A DNA stretch of 64,000 nucleotides from DASXYG01 sp036502625. GTDB lineage: Bacteria; Actinomycetota; Actinomycetes; Streptosporangiales; Streptosporangiaceae. Under the pieces are notes generated by a model. It did not search any database, was not told where the DNA came from, and was given only the letters and a program-made list of their open reading frames with translations. This document shows positions 16,165 to 24,550 of the stretch, one piece after another. The translations under genes were made by a program, and so were the position numbers. The stretch's first letter is position 1, and every line of letters begins with the position of its first letter. The stretch is taken from contig DASXYG010000059.1 of NCBI GenBank assembly GCA_036502625.1, positions 1 through 64,000 of the forward strand. The letters run 5' to 3'.

Positions 16165-16480
16165 GCGCGGCGTGTCCGTACGACCGCGCCGGGTGCGTAC
16201 GGGCGGCCGAATGTGGACGACGAATGTGAACGCGTTGCCGGACCCCGAGACCCCGTGATTAGTGTCCTCGGTGACCGGATTGCGCCGATTCGTTGATCGG
16301 CCCTCCAGGGGGTGACCCAGGAGGGGACGGAATGTGCCGGCGCCGCACGACGCCGTTGCGCGGGCCGTGGGGGACGGGCCGCGGTACGGGGCGGCGCCGG
16401 CACATTCCGCGGGGCCGCCCGCCTGGTTGCGCGGCCGCGCCGGTTACTGTGCGCCTAGACCAGGCAACTGGAGGCGTGTG
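16165..16480. other. Intergenic region with a large perfect inverted repeat
   Basis: No ORF with coding character is visible. The region holds the 82-bp inverted repeat at 16328-16409. The GGAGG at 16470-16474 serves the hydrolase gene at 16481. Confidence 0.7.
16328..16409. repeat. 82-bp element with 19-bp perfect inverted repeats
   Basis: Bases 16328-16346 are the exact reverse complement of 16391-16409, separated by 44 bases. The arms carry cggaatgtgccggcgccgc. No clear target-site duplication flanks it. It could be a long RNA hairpin, a two-site operator or a MITE-like remnant. Confidence 0.8.
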
Positions 16481-17407
16481 GTGGTACCGATCCCGCCGTG
16501 GCCCGGGGAGCCCATCGAGGTGGGCGACCGCGTCGTCTACGTACGGCACGCCCCGTCCACGGCCGCCGACCCCGAGCCCGCCGTCTTCGTGCACGGCCTC
16601 GGCGGGTCGTCCACGAACTGGACCGACCTCATGGACGAGCTGCGCGACCTGCTCGACGGCTACGCGCTCGACCTGTCCGGGTTCGGCGAGTCGCCGCCAC
16701 CGCCGTCCGGCGACTACTCGGTGAGCGGGCACACGACGGCGGTGATCGAGCTGATCGAGGCGACCACGGCCGGGCCGGTCCACCTGTTCGGCAACTCGCT
16801 CGGCGGCGCGGTGGCCACCCGGCTCGCGGCGCTGCGCCCGGACCTCGTCCGCAGCCTCACGCTCGTCTCGCCCGCGCTGCCCGACCTGTGGCCGCGGCTT
16901 GGCCCCGTGCGCATGGCGGCGGCGAGCCTCCTGGGCTCGGTGCTGCTGCGGCGGCTGCGGCACGTGCCCGCCGAGCGCCGCGTGCGCGCCACCTTCGAGA
17001 GCGTCTACGCCGACCCGTCGCGGGTGCCGGCCGAGCGGCTGCGCGAGGCCGTGGACGACACGCTCCGCGCCGACGAGCGCGAACACGGCGTCACCGCGCT
17101 CGGCAGGTCGCTGCGCGGCATCGTCGCGGAGTACTTCCGCCCGCCCGGCCCGTACACCCTGTGGCGGCAGGCGCGCGAGGTGACGGCGCCGGCGCTGCTG
17201 GTGTACGGGCGGCACGACCGGCTCGTCGACCCGCGCATGGCGCGCCGCGCCCGCCGTACGTTCCCGCACGCGCGGGTCGCGGTCTTCGGGGGGTCGGGGC
17301 ACGTCGCCCAGATGGAGCAGCCCGCCGAGACGGCGCGGGTCTTCCGTACGTTCCGCGCCGCCCTGGCGGGCGCCGAAGGGGTCAGACCAGCAGGGGGAGC
17401 CGGCTGA
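16481..17407 (+). CDS. Alpha/beta-fold hydrolase
   Basis: A 308-residue hydrolase. AVFVHGLGGSSTNW forms the oxyanion loop, GNSLGG the nucleophile elbow, LLVYGRHDRLVD the acid, and GSGHVAQMEQP the catalytic His. It resembles haloperoxidase/lipase-like members, and substrate is unknown. Two GTG codons (16478 and 16481) follow GGAGG at 16470; 16481 gives the better 6-base spacing. The 3' end overlaps the convergent P450 gene by 26 bp. Confidence 0.85.
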   Translation: MVPIPPWPGEPIEVGDRVVYVRHAPSTAADPEPAVFVHGLGGSSTNWTDLMDELRDLLDGYALDLSGFGESPPPPSGDYSVSGHTTAVIELIEATTAGPVHLFGNSLGGAVATRLAALRPDLVRSLTLVSPALPDLWPRLGPVRMAAASLLGSVLLRRLRHVPAERRVRATFESVYADPSRVPAERLREAVDDTLRADEREHGVTALGRSLRGIVAEYFRPPGPYTLWRQAREVTAPALLVYGRHDRLVDPRMARRARRTFPHARVAVFGGSGHVAQMEQPAETARVFRTFRAALAGAEGVRPAGGAG

Positions 17408-18605
17408 CGCCGGTCATGGCGGGCGTCGGCACGAACACCGGCGGTTCGTCGGGGATCGTGCGCAGGCCGGGCAGCCGGTCGAGCAGGATGTTCATCGCCA
17501 CGCGGCCCTCCAGGCGGGCCAGCGGCGCGCCGGCGCAGAAGTGGATGCCGCGGCCGAACGCGACGTGCGGGTTCGGGTCGCGGGTCGAGTCGTAGACGTC
17601 GGCGCGGGCGAACGTGCGGGGGTCGCGGTTGGCGGCCGCGACCCACGCCATGATCAGCGTGTCGGCCGGGATGCGCACGCCGCCGAGCTCCACGTCGGTC
17701 ATCGTGGCGCGGCCGACCGCGGCGAACGGGCTGAAGAACCGCAGCGACTCCTCGATCGCGGCGGGCACCCGCGACCGGTCCGCGCGTACGGCGGCGAGCT
17801 GCTCGGGGTGGGTGTCCAGGCAGAGGACCGTGTTGCCGAGCAGCATGGTGGTGGTGATGTGGCCGGCGATCAGCAGGACCATCGCGAAGTTCGCGACCTC
17901 GGCGTCGGTGAGCCGCTCGCCGTCGACCTCCGCCTCGACCAGCTTGGTGAGCAGGTCGTCGCGGGCGTGCGTACGGCGGTCGGTGATGTGGCTCGCGAAG
18001 TAGTCGGCGAGGTTCTTCGCCTGCTCCATGGCGTTCCGTGCGTAGTCGAGCTGCTCCTCGCTGTCGTCGTTCAGCGAGAACTGCTTGGAGCTGCTGAGCA
18101 TGCCGTCGACCCACTTCTTGAACAGCGGGCGGTCGGCGGCGGGCACGCCGAGCAGCTCGGCGATGACGATCACCGGCAGCGGGTACGCCAGGTCGGCCAC
18201 CAGCTCCATGCGGCCGCCCCCGGTGGCGGCGTCGAGCAGCTCGTTGGTGAGCTCGGCGATGCGCGGCTCGAGGTTCGCCACGACCTTCGGGGTGAACGCG
18301 TGGCTGACCAGCTTGCGCAGCTTGGTGTGGTCCGGCGGGTCGACGTTGATGAGGTTGCCTTCGGTGAGCGCGCCCGCGTCGCCGACCCCGGTGTCCTTCG
18401 GCACCACGCGCTGGGTGTCGGAGGAGAACGTCTTCGGGTCGGTGAACATCTCGATGATCTCGGGGTGGCCGTAGACGTTCCAGAAGCCGGTCGCCTCGTC
18501 GTACACGACGGGCGCGGACGGGTGCTCGCCGCGCAGCCAGAACTGCGCCGGGTTCAGCCCCCATTTCTCGGCCATGTTCTCCGTGTTCTCCGCACTGGCG
18601 GTCAT
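17382..18605 (-). CDS. Cytochrome P450
   Basis: A 407-residue soluble bacterial P450 that would oxidise an unknown small molecule using an external ferredoxin and reductase; none is encoded nearby. The heme-binding loop FGRGIHFCAGAPLA gives the proximal Cys357, and EESLRF is the ExxR motif. The I-helix reads LLIAGHITTTMLLGN: the usual acid of the (A/G)Gx(D/E)T motif is Ile here. ATG 18605 overlaps the stop of the upstream TetR gene (ATGA), so the two are translationally coupled. The C-terminus overlaps the convergent hydrolase gene. Confidence 0.95.
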   Translation of the reverse strand: MTASAENTENMAEKWGLNPAQFWLRGEHPSAPVVYDEATGFWNVYGHPEIIEMFTDPKTFSSDTQRVVPKDTGVGDAGALTEGNLINVDPPDHTKLRKLVSHAFTPKVVANLEPRIAELTNELLDAATGGGRMELVADLAYPLPVIVIAELLGVPAADRPLFKKWVDGMLSSSKQFSLNDDSEEQLDYARNAMEQAKNLADYFASHITDRRTHARDDLLTKLVEAEVDGERLTDAEVANFAMVLLIAGHITTTMLLGNTVLCLDTHPEQLAAVRADRSRVPAAIEESLRFFSPFAAVGRATMTDVELGGVRIPADTLIMAWVAAANRDPRTFARADVYDSTRDPNPHVAFGRGIHFCAGAPLARLEGRVAMNILLDRLPGLRTIPDEPPVFVPTPAMTGVSRLPLLV

Positions 18606-19336
18606 GCGCTGCCCTTCTTCCGGTCGCGGGGCCGGGATCCGGCCGGCTCCTGGTAATAGATCCACGCCCGGTAGGGCGGGATCAGGTCCTCGAAGACCTC
18701 GATGAGCGCGCCCGCCGCGCCGACCAGGACGGAGCGGCGCGGCCGGCGCGCGGGTTCGAACGCGGCGCGGACGACGTGGGCGAGCGCGTCGGCGCCGGCC
18801 TCCGGGCCGAGCGCGGACTCCGGGTCGACGCGGTCGAGGACGTAGAAGCCGCCCGTCGCGCCGCGCAGCGCGTACGGCAGGTTCGGGATGTCGTCGCGCA
18901 GCAGCCCGTAGTCGGTGAGCACGTCGTAGAACCGGTCGTTGGTGGCGGCGCCGACCTCGTTGATCTCGGTCTCCGCCATCCGCCCGAGGATCTCCGTGTC
19001 GCCGGTGACGATCGCGAGCAGCAGCGGCTTGCGCAGCGCCGCGAGGTACGTCATGCGCATGAGCCGGTGCGGGAGCACCTCTTCGGGGTCGGCGCGCAGC
19101 CGGGCCGCGACGTCCTCCACCATGCGGACGCTCTCGCGCGCCAGGAGCGCCATGAAGAGGTCGTCCTTGGTGCGCCAGTGGAGGTAGACGGTGCCCTTGC
19201 CGATCTTCGCGCCCCGCGCGACGTCCTCGATCGTCACCTTGCGGTAGCCGTGGCGCAGCATCAGCTCCCCGGCGGAGTCGAGGATGCGGTCGGCGCGCGC
19301 GACGAACGCGTCGGTCGGCCCGTCCTGCTCGGCCAT
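18602..19336 (-). CDS. TetR-family regulator of the P450 operon
   Basis: A 244-residue regulator with a TetR DNA-binding domain: helix-turn-helix VTIEDVARGAKIGKGTVYLHW at about residues 35-56. The C-terminal ligand domain is long. It is the first gene of a two-gene operon with the P450. A 41-bp near-perfect palindrome begins 16 bases upstream of its ATG, so it very likely represses itself and the P450 until a ligand, perhaps the P450 substrate, releases it. Confidence 0.88.
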   Translation of the reverse strand: MAEQDGPTDAFVARADRILDSAGELMLRHGYRKVTIEDVARGAKIGKGTVYLHWRTKDDLFMALLARESVRMVEDVAARLRADPEEVLPHRLMRMTYLAALRKPLLLAIVTGDTEILGRMAETEINEVGAATNDRFYDVLTDYGLLRDDIPNLPYALRGATGGFYVLDRVDPESALGPEAGADALAHVVRAAFEPARRPRRSVLVGAAGALIEVFEDLIPPYRAWIYYQEPAGSRPRDRKKGSA

Positions 19337-19352
19337 GGTGCGCGGCCCCTTC

Positions 19353-19393
19353 CGTACTCGTTGACCAGATTTCAAATCCGGTCAACGAGTACG
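19353..19393. promoter_or_regulatory. 41-bp palindromic operator upstream of tetR-P450
   Basis: The arms are 19353-19372 and 19374-19393 around a central base at 19373, with a single mismatch (19367 against 19379). The outer 14 bp (cgtactcgttgacc) match perfectly. Such length suggests two TetR dimers or a dimer with extended contacts. It lies 16 bases from the TetR start. Confidence 0.85.
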
Positions 19394-19543
19394 CTACGAC
19401 CGTGCGCCCGTACGGGCAAGGCGGTTCGGTGAAGTCGTCCGCGAGCAGGCGGATCGGGTGCGGGAATGCGGGCGGCGCTTCGTTAGGTTGGGGGAGAAGG
19501 CGGTCAGGCCCGGCCGCCGCCCAGCCTCACCCGTGGAGTTGTC

Positions 19544-20722
19544 GTGTCCTTGCCACCGCTGGTCGAGCCCGCCCCCGAGCTCACCGTCGACGAGGTCCGG
19601 AGGTATTCCCGGCACCTGATCATTCCCGACGTGGGGATGGACGGCCAGAAACGCCTGAAGAACTCGAAGGTGCTGGTCGTCGGGGCCGGCGGACTCGGAT
19701 CGCCGGCGCTGCTCTACCTCGCCGCCGCCGGTGTGGGCACGCTCGGCATCATCGACTTCGACGTCGTCGACGAGTCCAACCTCCAGCGCCAGGTGATCCA
19801 CGGCCAGTCCGACGTGGGCCGGCCGAAGGCGGAGTCCGCGCGCGACTCCATCCGCGAGATCAACCCGCTGGTCCAGGTGAACCTGCACGAGGAGCGGCTC
19901 GACTCCTCCAACGCGATGGAGATCTTCGAGCCGTACGACCTCATCGTCGACGGCACCGACAATTTCGCCACCCGCTACCTGGTCAACGACGCCTGCGTGC
20001 TCCTCGGCAAGCCGTACGTCTGGGGTTCGATCTACCGCTTCGACGGCCAGGCGTCGGTGTTCTGGTCCGAGTACGGGCCCTGCTACCGCTGCCTCTACCC
20101 CGAGCCCCCGCCGCCCGGCATGGTGCCGTCGTGCGCCGAGGGCGGCGTGCTCGGCGTGCTGTGCGCCTCGATCGGGTCGATCCAGGTCAACGAGGCCATC
20201 AAGCTGCTCGCCGGGTTCGGCGACCCGCTGGTCGGCCGGCTGATGATCTACGACGCCCTCGAGATGACGTACCGCACGGTCAAGGCGCGCAAGGACCCCG
20301 AGTGCCCGCTGTGCGGCAAGAACCCCACGATCACCGAGCTGATCGACTACGAGGCGTTCTGCGGCACGGTCTCCGACGAGGCGCAGGAGGCCGCGCTCGG
20401 CTCCACCATCACCGCGACCGAGCTCAAGGAGATGATGGACCGCGGCGACGACTTCTACCTGGTCGACGTCCGTGAGCCGAACGAGTACGAGATCGTCAGC
20501 ATCCCCGGCGCCACGCTGATCCCGAAGGGCGAGATCCTCTCGGGCGCGGCGCTGGCCACGCTCCCGCAGAACAAGCCGATCGTGCTGCACTGCAAGTCCG
20601 GTGCGCGCTCGGCCGAGGCGCTCGCCGCGCTGAAGGACGCCGGGTTCGCCGACGCAAAGCACGTGCAAGGCGGGGTTCTGGCCTGGATCAAGCAGATCGA
20701 CCCGTCGCTGCCCGAGTACTAG
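19544..20722 (+). CDS. moeZ: MoeZ, adenylyltransferase/sulfurtransferase
   Basis: A 392-residue fusion of a ThiF/MoeB adenylation domain and a rhodanese domain. It activates the C-terminus of small sulfur-carrier proteins (MoaD, ThiS or CysO type) and transfers sulfur. VVGAGGLGSPALLYLAAAGVG is the nucleotide-binding loop (about residues 45-65). CYRCLYPEPPP and CPLCGK form the zinc site, and the rhodanese loop HCKSGARS gives catalytic Cys350. Actinobacterial MoeZ has this architecture. GTG 19544 is used, behind GTGGAG. A hairpin terminator follows. Confidence 0.95.
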   Translation: MSLPPLVEPAPELTVDEVRRYSRHLIIPDVGMDGQKRLKNSKVLVVGAGGLGSPALLYLAAAGVGTLGIIDFDVVDESNLQRQVIHGQSDVGRPKAESARDSIREINPLVQVNLHEERLDSSNAMEIFEPYDLIVDGTDNFATRYLVNDACVLLGKPYVWGSIYRFDGQASVFWSEYGPCYRCLYPEPPPPGMVPSCAEGGVLGVLCASIGSIQVNEAIKLLAGFGDPLVGRLMIYDALEMTYRTVKARKDPECPLCGKNPTITELIDYEAFCGTVSDEAQEAALGSTITATELKEMMDRGDDFYLVDVREPNEYEIVSIPGATLIPKGEILSGAALATLPQNKPIVLHCKSGARSAEALAALKDAGFADAKHVQGGVLAWIKQIDPSLPEY

Positions 20723-20743
20723 GCTCGCAGGTGCCCGATATGT

Positions 20744-20769
20744 CCGCGCGGGTGCGGTCACCCGCGCGG
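20744..20769 (+). terminator. Hairpin after moeZ
   Basis: An 11-bp perfect stem (20744-20754 with 20759-20769) around the tetraloop cggt, starting 21 bases after the moeZ stop. Confidence 0.65.
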
Positions 20770-20833
20770 GCACGGGGGCTCCTGGGGAGGGGCCGGAGTT
20801 TCGTACGACGGCAAGGCGGGGGAGCACGACGGC

Positions 20834-21304
20834 TTGGTTTACGACGTTCATCTGACCCGCGCGGCCGACTGGGCCGACGCGGGCCGCATGCCGATCCGCG
20901 TCGGCGACCTCCGCGCCCTGATCGAGGCCGAGCGGCTGCGCCTCATCCCGACCGGCGTCATGAACGACCACGACGTCTACGTCATGGTCGGCCGCCGCGC
21001 CGAGCCCCTCGGCCTGTGGAGCGGCGGGGAGATCATGCTCCGTGAGCCGCGCCCCTGGCACCTCGCCCGCGCCACCCACCTCGCCGGGCGCCTCGAGGCG
21101 TACGCCATCGGCACCGACGAGATGCGCTACCGCATCACCGACGGCGAGCTGCGCCGCTCGGGCGTCGGCCTCGACGAGAGCCTCGGCCGCATCGACGCCC
21201 TGCTCGCCGCGGGCCCGGACACCAAGTGGCCGGTCGCGCCGTGGGCTGATCCCGCCGCGCGGCCCCGGCGTACCGGCTGGCGGCGGCTCTTCCACCGCGG
21301 CTGA
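20834..21304 (+). CDS. Conserved hypothetical protein, TTG start
   Basis: A 156-residue protein I cannot assign. It opens with VYDVHLTRAADWADAG, has a Glu/Arg-rich helix (LRALIEAERLRL), a central strand-rich part (DHDVYVMVG) and a basic C-terminus TGWRRLFHRG. No membrane segment or signal is seen. The first codon consistent with the homologous-looking start is TTG at 20834, with a G-rich GGGGGAG about 9 bases upstream. It is monocistronic between two terminators or gaps. Confidence 0.6.
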   Translation: MVYDVHLTRAADWADAGRMPIRVGDLRALIEAERLRLIPTGVMNDHDVYVMVGRRAEPLGLWSGGEIMLREPRPWHLARATHLAGRLEAYAIGTDEMRYRITDGELRRSGVGLDESLGRIDALLAAGPDTKWPVAPWADPAARPRRTGWRRLFHRG

Positions 21305-21396
21305 CCTGCCGATCTTTTTACGCGCCGCGCGCGGCGCCCGCCGTACGCCCGTGTGATGCTGGGCACGCCGGGGCACGGTCGTGCGGGGGTGGTGGC

Positions 21397-22137
21397 ATGA
21401 AGGGGCGCGTGATCGCGGTGGTGTTCGCGATCGGCGTGGTGGTGATCGCGCTGCGGGGCGCCTCGGACGGCCGGGCCTCACCCGCCTCCGCGTCACCGAG
21501 CCCGAGCGCCGCGCCGCAGGTGCCGAAGGTCGCCGCGCCGCCGGCGGCACGGCCGCGGCTGACCGGGAACCCGCCGATCGTCGACCACATCCCGACGAAG
21601 AAGCCGGTCGTGTTCCTCACCATCGACGACGGCTGGACCCAGGACCCCGCGTTCCCCGCGCTGCTCCGCCGCCTGCGCGTCCCCGTCACGCTGTTCCTCA
21701 CCGACAAGGCCATCGCCGGCAAGTACGCGTACTTCCGGCAGTTGCGGGACGCCGGGGCGGTCATCGAGGACCACACGCTGACCCACCACCGCCTCACCAC
21801 GCTCGACGCGGCCGGCCAGCGGCGGGAGATCTGCGGCGCCGCCGACACGTACGAGAAGCGGTTCGGCCGCCGTCCCACCCTGTTCCGCCCGCCCGGCGGC
21901 CGCTACGACGCGGCCACCCTCGCCGAGGCGCGCGGCTGCGGCATCAAAGGCATCGTCCTGTGGCGCGACAGCGTCCAGCTCAAGGGCAGGATCGCCTACC
22001 AGGAAGGCCGCCTGCGCCCCGGCGACGTCATCCTCATGCACTTCCGCCCCGGCCTCGCCCACGACTTCCCGATCGTCCTGTCGCGGATCCGCCACCAGGG
22101 CCTGGAGCTCGGGCGGCTCACCGACTACGTGGGGTGA
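21397..22137 (+). CDS. Secreted or membrane-anchored polysaccharide deacetylase
   Basis: A 246-residue NodB-fold carbohydrate esterase 4. Residues 4-20 are a hydrophobic signal/anchor, followed by a Ser/Pro/Ala linker. Motif 1 TIDDGW carries the base and metal Asp, motif 2 EDHTLTHH the metal His pair, and motif 3 FRPPGGRYD the Arg/Tyr region. LMHFRPG near the end supplies the catalytic His. It likely deacetylates peptidoglycan or another surface glycan outside the membrane. ATG 21397. Confidence 0.88.
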   Translation: MKGRVIAVVFAIGVVVIALRGASDGRASPASASPSPSAAPQVPKVAAPPAARPRLTGNPPIVDHIPTKKPVVFLTIDDGWTQDPAFPALLRRLRVPVTLFLTDKAIAGKYAYFRQLRDAGAVIEDHTLTHHRLTTLDAAGQRREICGAADTYEKRFGRRPTLFRPPGGRYDAATLAEARGCGIKGIVLWRDSVQLKGRIAYQEGRLRPGDVILMHFRPGLAHDFPIVLSRIRHQGLELGRLTDYVG

Positions 22138-22142
22138 CGCGG

Positions 22143-22799
22143 TCAGCGCGGCGCCGAGGAGGCCAGGTGGGCGGCCATGGCGTCCGCCGCGGCCTCCGGG
22201 TCGCCGGCCGCCAGGGCCTCGATGACCGTCTCGTGCTCGGCGGCTATGCGGGTGAGCAGGGGGTCGGACGGGTCGGTGCCGCGTACGGCCAGGCGGGTGA
22301 GCGCCAGCAGGCGGCGGAGGGTGTCGGCGGCGAGGTGGTGGTGGAGGGCGTGCGGGATGTGCAGGTGGAAGTCGTCGTCGCAGTCGAGGAAGGCGTTCAC
22401 GTCGCCGGCGTCGGCGGCGCGGCGCGCGCGGATCATGATCAGCCTGAGCTGGTCGACGTCCGAGACGTCCATGCGCTCCGCGGCGCGGCGGGCCAGCACC
22501 GGCTCCAGGGCGTCGCGCATGAGCACGATCTCGGCGAGGAGCTCGGGCGACGGGTCGGCGATCACCACCTGGCGCCGCGCCCCCTCCGCCAGGATCCCCT
22601 GGTTCAGCAGCTCGGCGAACGCCTCGCGTACGGGCGTGCGGGAGACGCCGAGCATGGTGCCGACCCGCGTCTCACCGAGGCTGGTGCCCGGCGCGAACTC
22701 GCCGTGCAGGATCGCGCGGCGCAGCTCCTCGTAGACCCGCTTGCTCGACAGCGTCTTGTCCGCCCCCGAACGGGCCGGCTGCGGGCGGAAGCCCTTCAT
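22143..22799 (-). CDS. GntR-family (FadR/FCD) regulator
   Basis: A 218-residue regulator. The winged-helix domain spans about residues 16-85 with GEFAPGTSLGETRVGTMLGVSRTPVREAFAELL split around the recognition helix SRTPVREA. An all-helical FCD ligand domain follows, with likely metal/acid contacts in FLDCDDDFHLHI and RIAAEHETVIEAL. Its ATG overlaps the end of the hydrolase gene upstream (22796-22799), so the two are coupled. It probably controls the divergent catabolic/uptake genes at 24551-29425, sensing a carboxylate-like product. Confidence 0.9.
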   Translation of the reverse strand: MKGFRPQPARSGADKTLSSKRVYEELRRAILHGEFAPGTSLGETRVGTMLGVSRTPVREAFAELLNQGILAEGARRQVVIADPSPELLAEIVLMRDALEPVLARRAAERMDVSDVDQLRLIMIRARRAADAGDVNAFLDCDDDFHLHIPHALHHHLAADTLRRLLALTRLAVRGTDPSDPLLTRIAAEHETVIEALAAGDPEAAADAMAAHLASSAPR

Positions 22800-24469
22800 G
22801 CGTTACCCCCGTCGGATGCCAGAACGCGGCAGCACAACCGCGCGGCGCGGGTGCCGCCCACGATGAGCGACTGCTCCATACGCCGGAACCCCCGTGCCAG
22901 CCAAGGATCCTCGCCCGTGCCCGGGTGCGGTGCGTACCTGGGGAACTCCGAGGCGCTCAGGTCGAGCCGGAGCCGGTGGCCGGGGCGCATCCGGTAGCCG
23001 GTGGAGCCGAGGTCGACGGCGACCTCGGCGGGCCACGGGCCCTCGGCGCGCGCCGCGCCGTCGAGGATCTTGAACGCGGTGCCGTCCGGCGCGACGTCGC
23101 TGACCCGGGCCATGACGTGCGCGGACGGGGCGTCGGCCGCCAGCCACAGGCGCACCTCGGCCGGGCCCGCCAGGTCGTACGGCTCGCGGAACGGCTCGGT
23201 GTCGTAGCCGAGGACGTCGTCGCGGGCGGCGTCGCCGCGCTGGTCGGCGGGTTCGATCAGCGGGTGGTACGCGTGGGCGCGGCTCGGCACCGGGTCGCCG
23301 GGGTCGTGCGTCCACCGCACGGTGCGCTCGCCGCGGTCCGGCTCGGGCGCGAGGCCGCCGCGCCGACCTTCGCCGGACGGGTACCAGGTGGCCGGGCGGC
23401 TCTCCGGCGGCGGCCACGCGTCGCTGGTGCGCGGGCCGGCGTGGGCGAGCGCCCAGCGCACCGGCGGAGCGGTGCACGGGCCGTCGCCGGACAGGAAGTG
23501 GTGGAGGAACTCCTCGACGGGGTTCAGGTACGCGTCGAGGAAGCGGGCCATCGTGCGGGTGTCGGTGCGCGGGTCGGTGTACGGCTCGCCCGGCTCGCGC
23601 AGCGCCGTCCAGCCGTGGTCGGTGGCGTCCATGACCAGGAACTGCGGTGCGCGGTCCGCGGCGCGTGCCGCGTCGTACGTGGCGAGCTGGCCGCGCTGCG
23701 CGATGTCCCACCAGCCGCCGATGTGCAGGGCCGGGATGTCGCCGCGTACGGGCAGCCGCGCGGCCGGGTCGAGGCGCCCGGCGCCGGTCTCGTCGAGGAA
23801 CCGCGAGCGGCGCCCGCCGAGCGCCGTGGGCACGACCTCCGACAGCGGCCGCACCGACCAGTCGAGCCGGCCCTCGTAGTCGTACAGCGCCTCGTCGACC
23901 CAGGTCTCGAACGCCCACAGCGCGCACACCTCGAGCGCGAACACGCCCTGCGTCGCGGCGATCATGCCGAAGTCGGCGGCGATCACCCGGGGCGCGATGG
24001 CCCGCAGCGCCGGGTGGCCGGACGCGGCGGCGGCCCACTGCGTCCAGCCGAAGTAGGAGTCGCCGAACATGCCGACCGGGCCGCCGCACCAGCTCTGCGC
24101 GGTGATCCAGTCGAGCGTGTCGTAGCCGTCGACGATCTCGGCGCGAAAGGGCGCGAGCGGCCCGTCGGAGCGCAGCTTCCCGCGGACGTCCTGCACGACG
24201 ACGGCGTAGCCGCGCGCGGTGAACCACCGGGCGATGTCCGGCATGAAGCACTCGTCGCCGGCCTTGTCGTACGGCAGCCGGGACAGCAGCACCGGCCAGC
24301 GGCCGCCGCGGCGCGGCAGGTACACGTCGGTCGCGAGCCTGATGCCGTCGCGCATCCGCACCGCGTACGGACGGGCGTCGTCCGGAACGTCGGCGAAGCG
24401 CCGCCTGACGGCGCCGGACCGGGAGGCCGTGCGTAGGCGGGCGTACGCCGCCCGGTTCGTGGTGTCCAC
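22796..24469 (-). CDS. CocE/NonD (X-Pro dipeptidyl-peptidase S15) hydrolase
   Basis: A 557-residue serine hydrolase that cleaves an ester or amide. The N-terminal alpha/beta domain has VQDVRGK(L)RSDG and the nucleophile elbow GMFGDSYFGW with Ser138; MDATDHGW supplies His. The C-terminal part is the jelly-roll lid (DLAGPAEVRLWLAADAPSAH, MRPGHRLRLDLSASEFPRY). There is no signal peptide, so it acts inside the cell. It is the first gene of a two-gene minus operon with gntR, divergent from the amidohydrolase by 81 bp. Confidence 0.9.
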   Translation of the reverse strand: MDTTNRAAYARLRTASRSGAVRRRFADVPDDARPYAVRMRDGIRLATDVYLPRRGGRWPVLLSRLPYDKAGDECFMPDIARWFTARGYAVVVQDVRGKLRSDGPLAPFRAEIVDGYDTLDWITAQSWCGGPVGMFGDSYFGWTQWAAAASGHPALRAIAPRVIAADFGMIAATQGVFALEVCALWAFETWVDEALYDYEGRLDWSVRPLSEVVPTALGGRRSRFLDETGAGRLDPAARLPVRGDIPALHIGGWWDIAQRGQLATYDAARAADRAPQFLVMDATDHGWTALREPGEPYTDPRTDTRTMARFLDAYLNPVEEFLHHFLSGDGPCTAPPVRWALAHAGPRTSDAWPPPESRPATWYPSGEGRRGGLAPEPDRGERTVRWTHDPGDPVPSRAHAYHPLIEPADQRGDAARDDVLGYDTEPFREPYDLAGPAEVRLWLAADAPSAHVMARVSDVAPDGTAFKILDGAARAEGPWPAEVAVDLGSTGYRMRPGHRLRLDLSASEFPRYAPHPGTGEDPWLARGFRRMEQSLIVGGTRAARLCCRVLASDGGNA

Positions 24470-24495
24470 GGCGGAAGAGTACCAATGCGCCTTTC

Positions 24496-24520
24496 GTATA
24501 CATATGGCCGTGTGGTGTAC
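24496..24520. promoter_or_regulatory. Candidate GntR operator between divergent operons
   Basis: GTATAC (24496-24501) and GTGTAC (24515-24520) form an inverted repeat with one mismatch and a 13-base spacer in the 81-bp divergent intergenic region. The AT-rich tatacatatg also fits a -10 element. Assignment is tentative. Confidence 0.35.
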
Positions 24521-24550
24521 TAGCGACCCCCCGGCGCTGAGGAGACGTAT

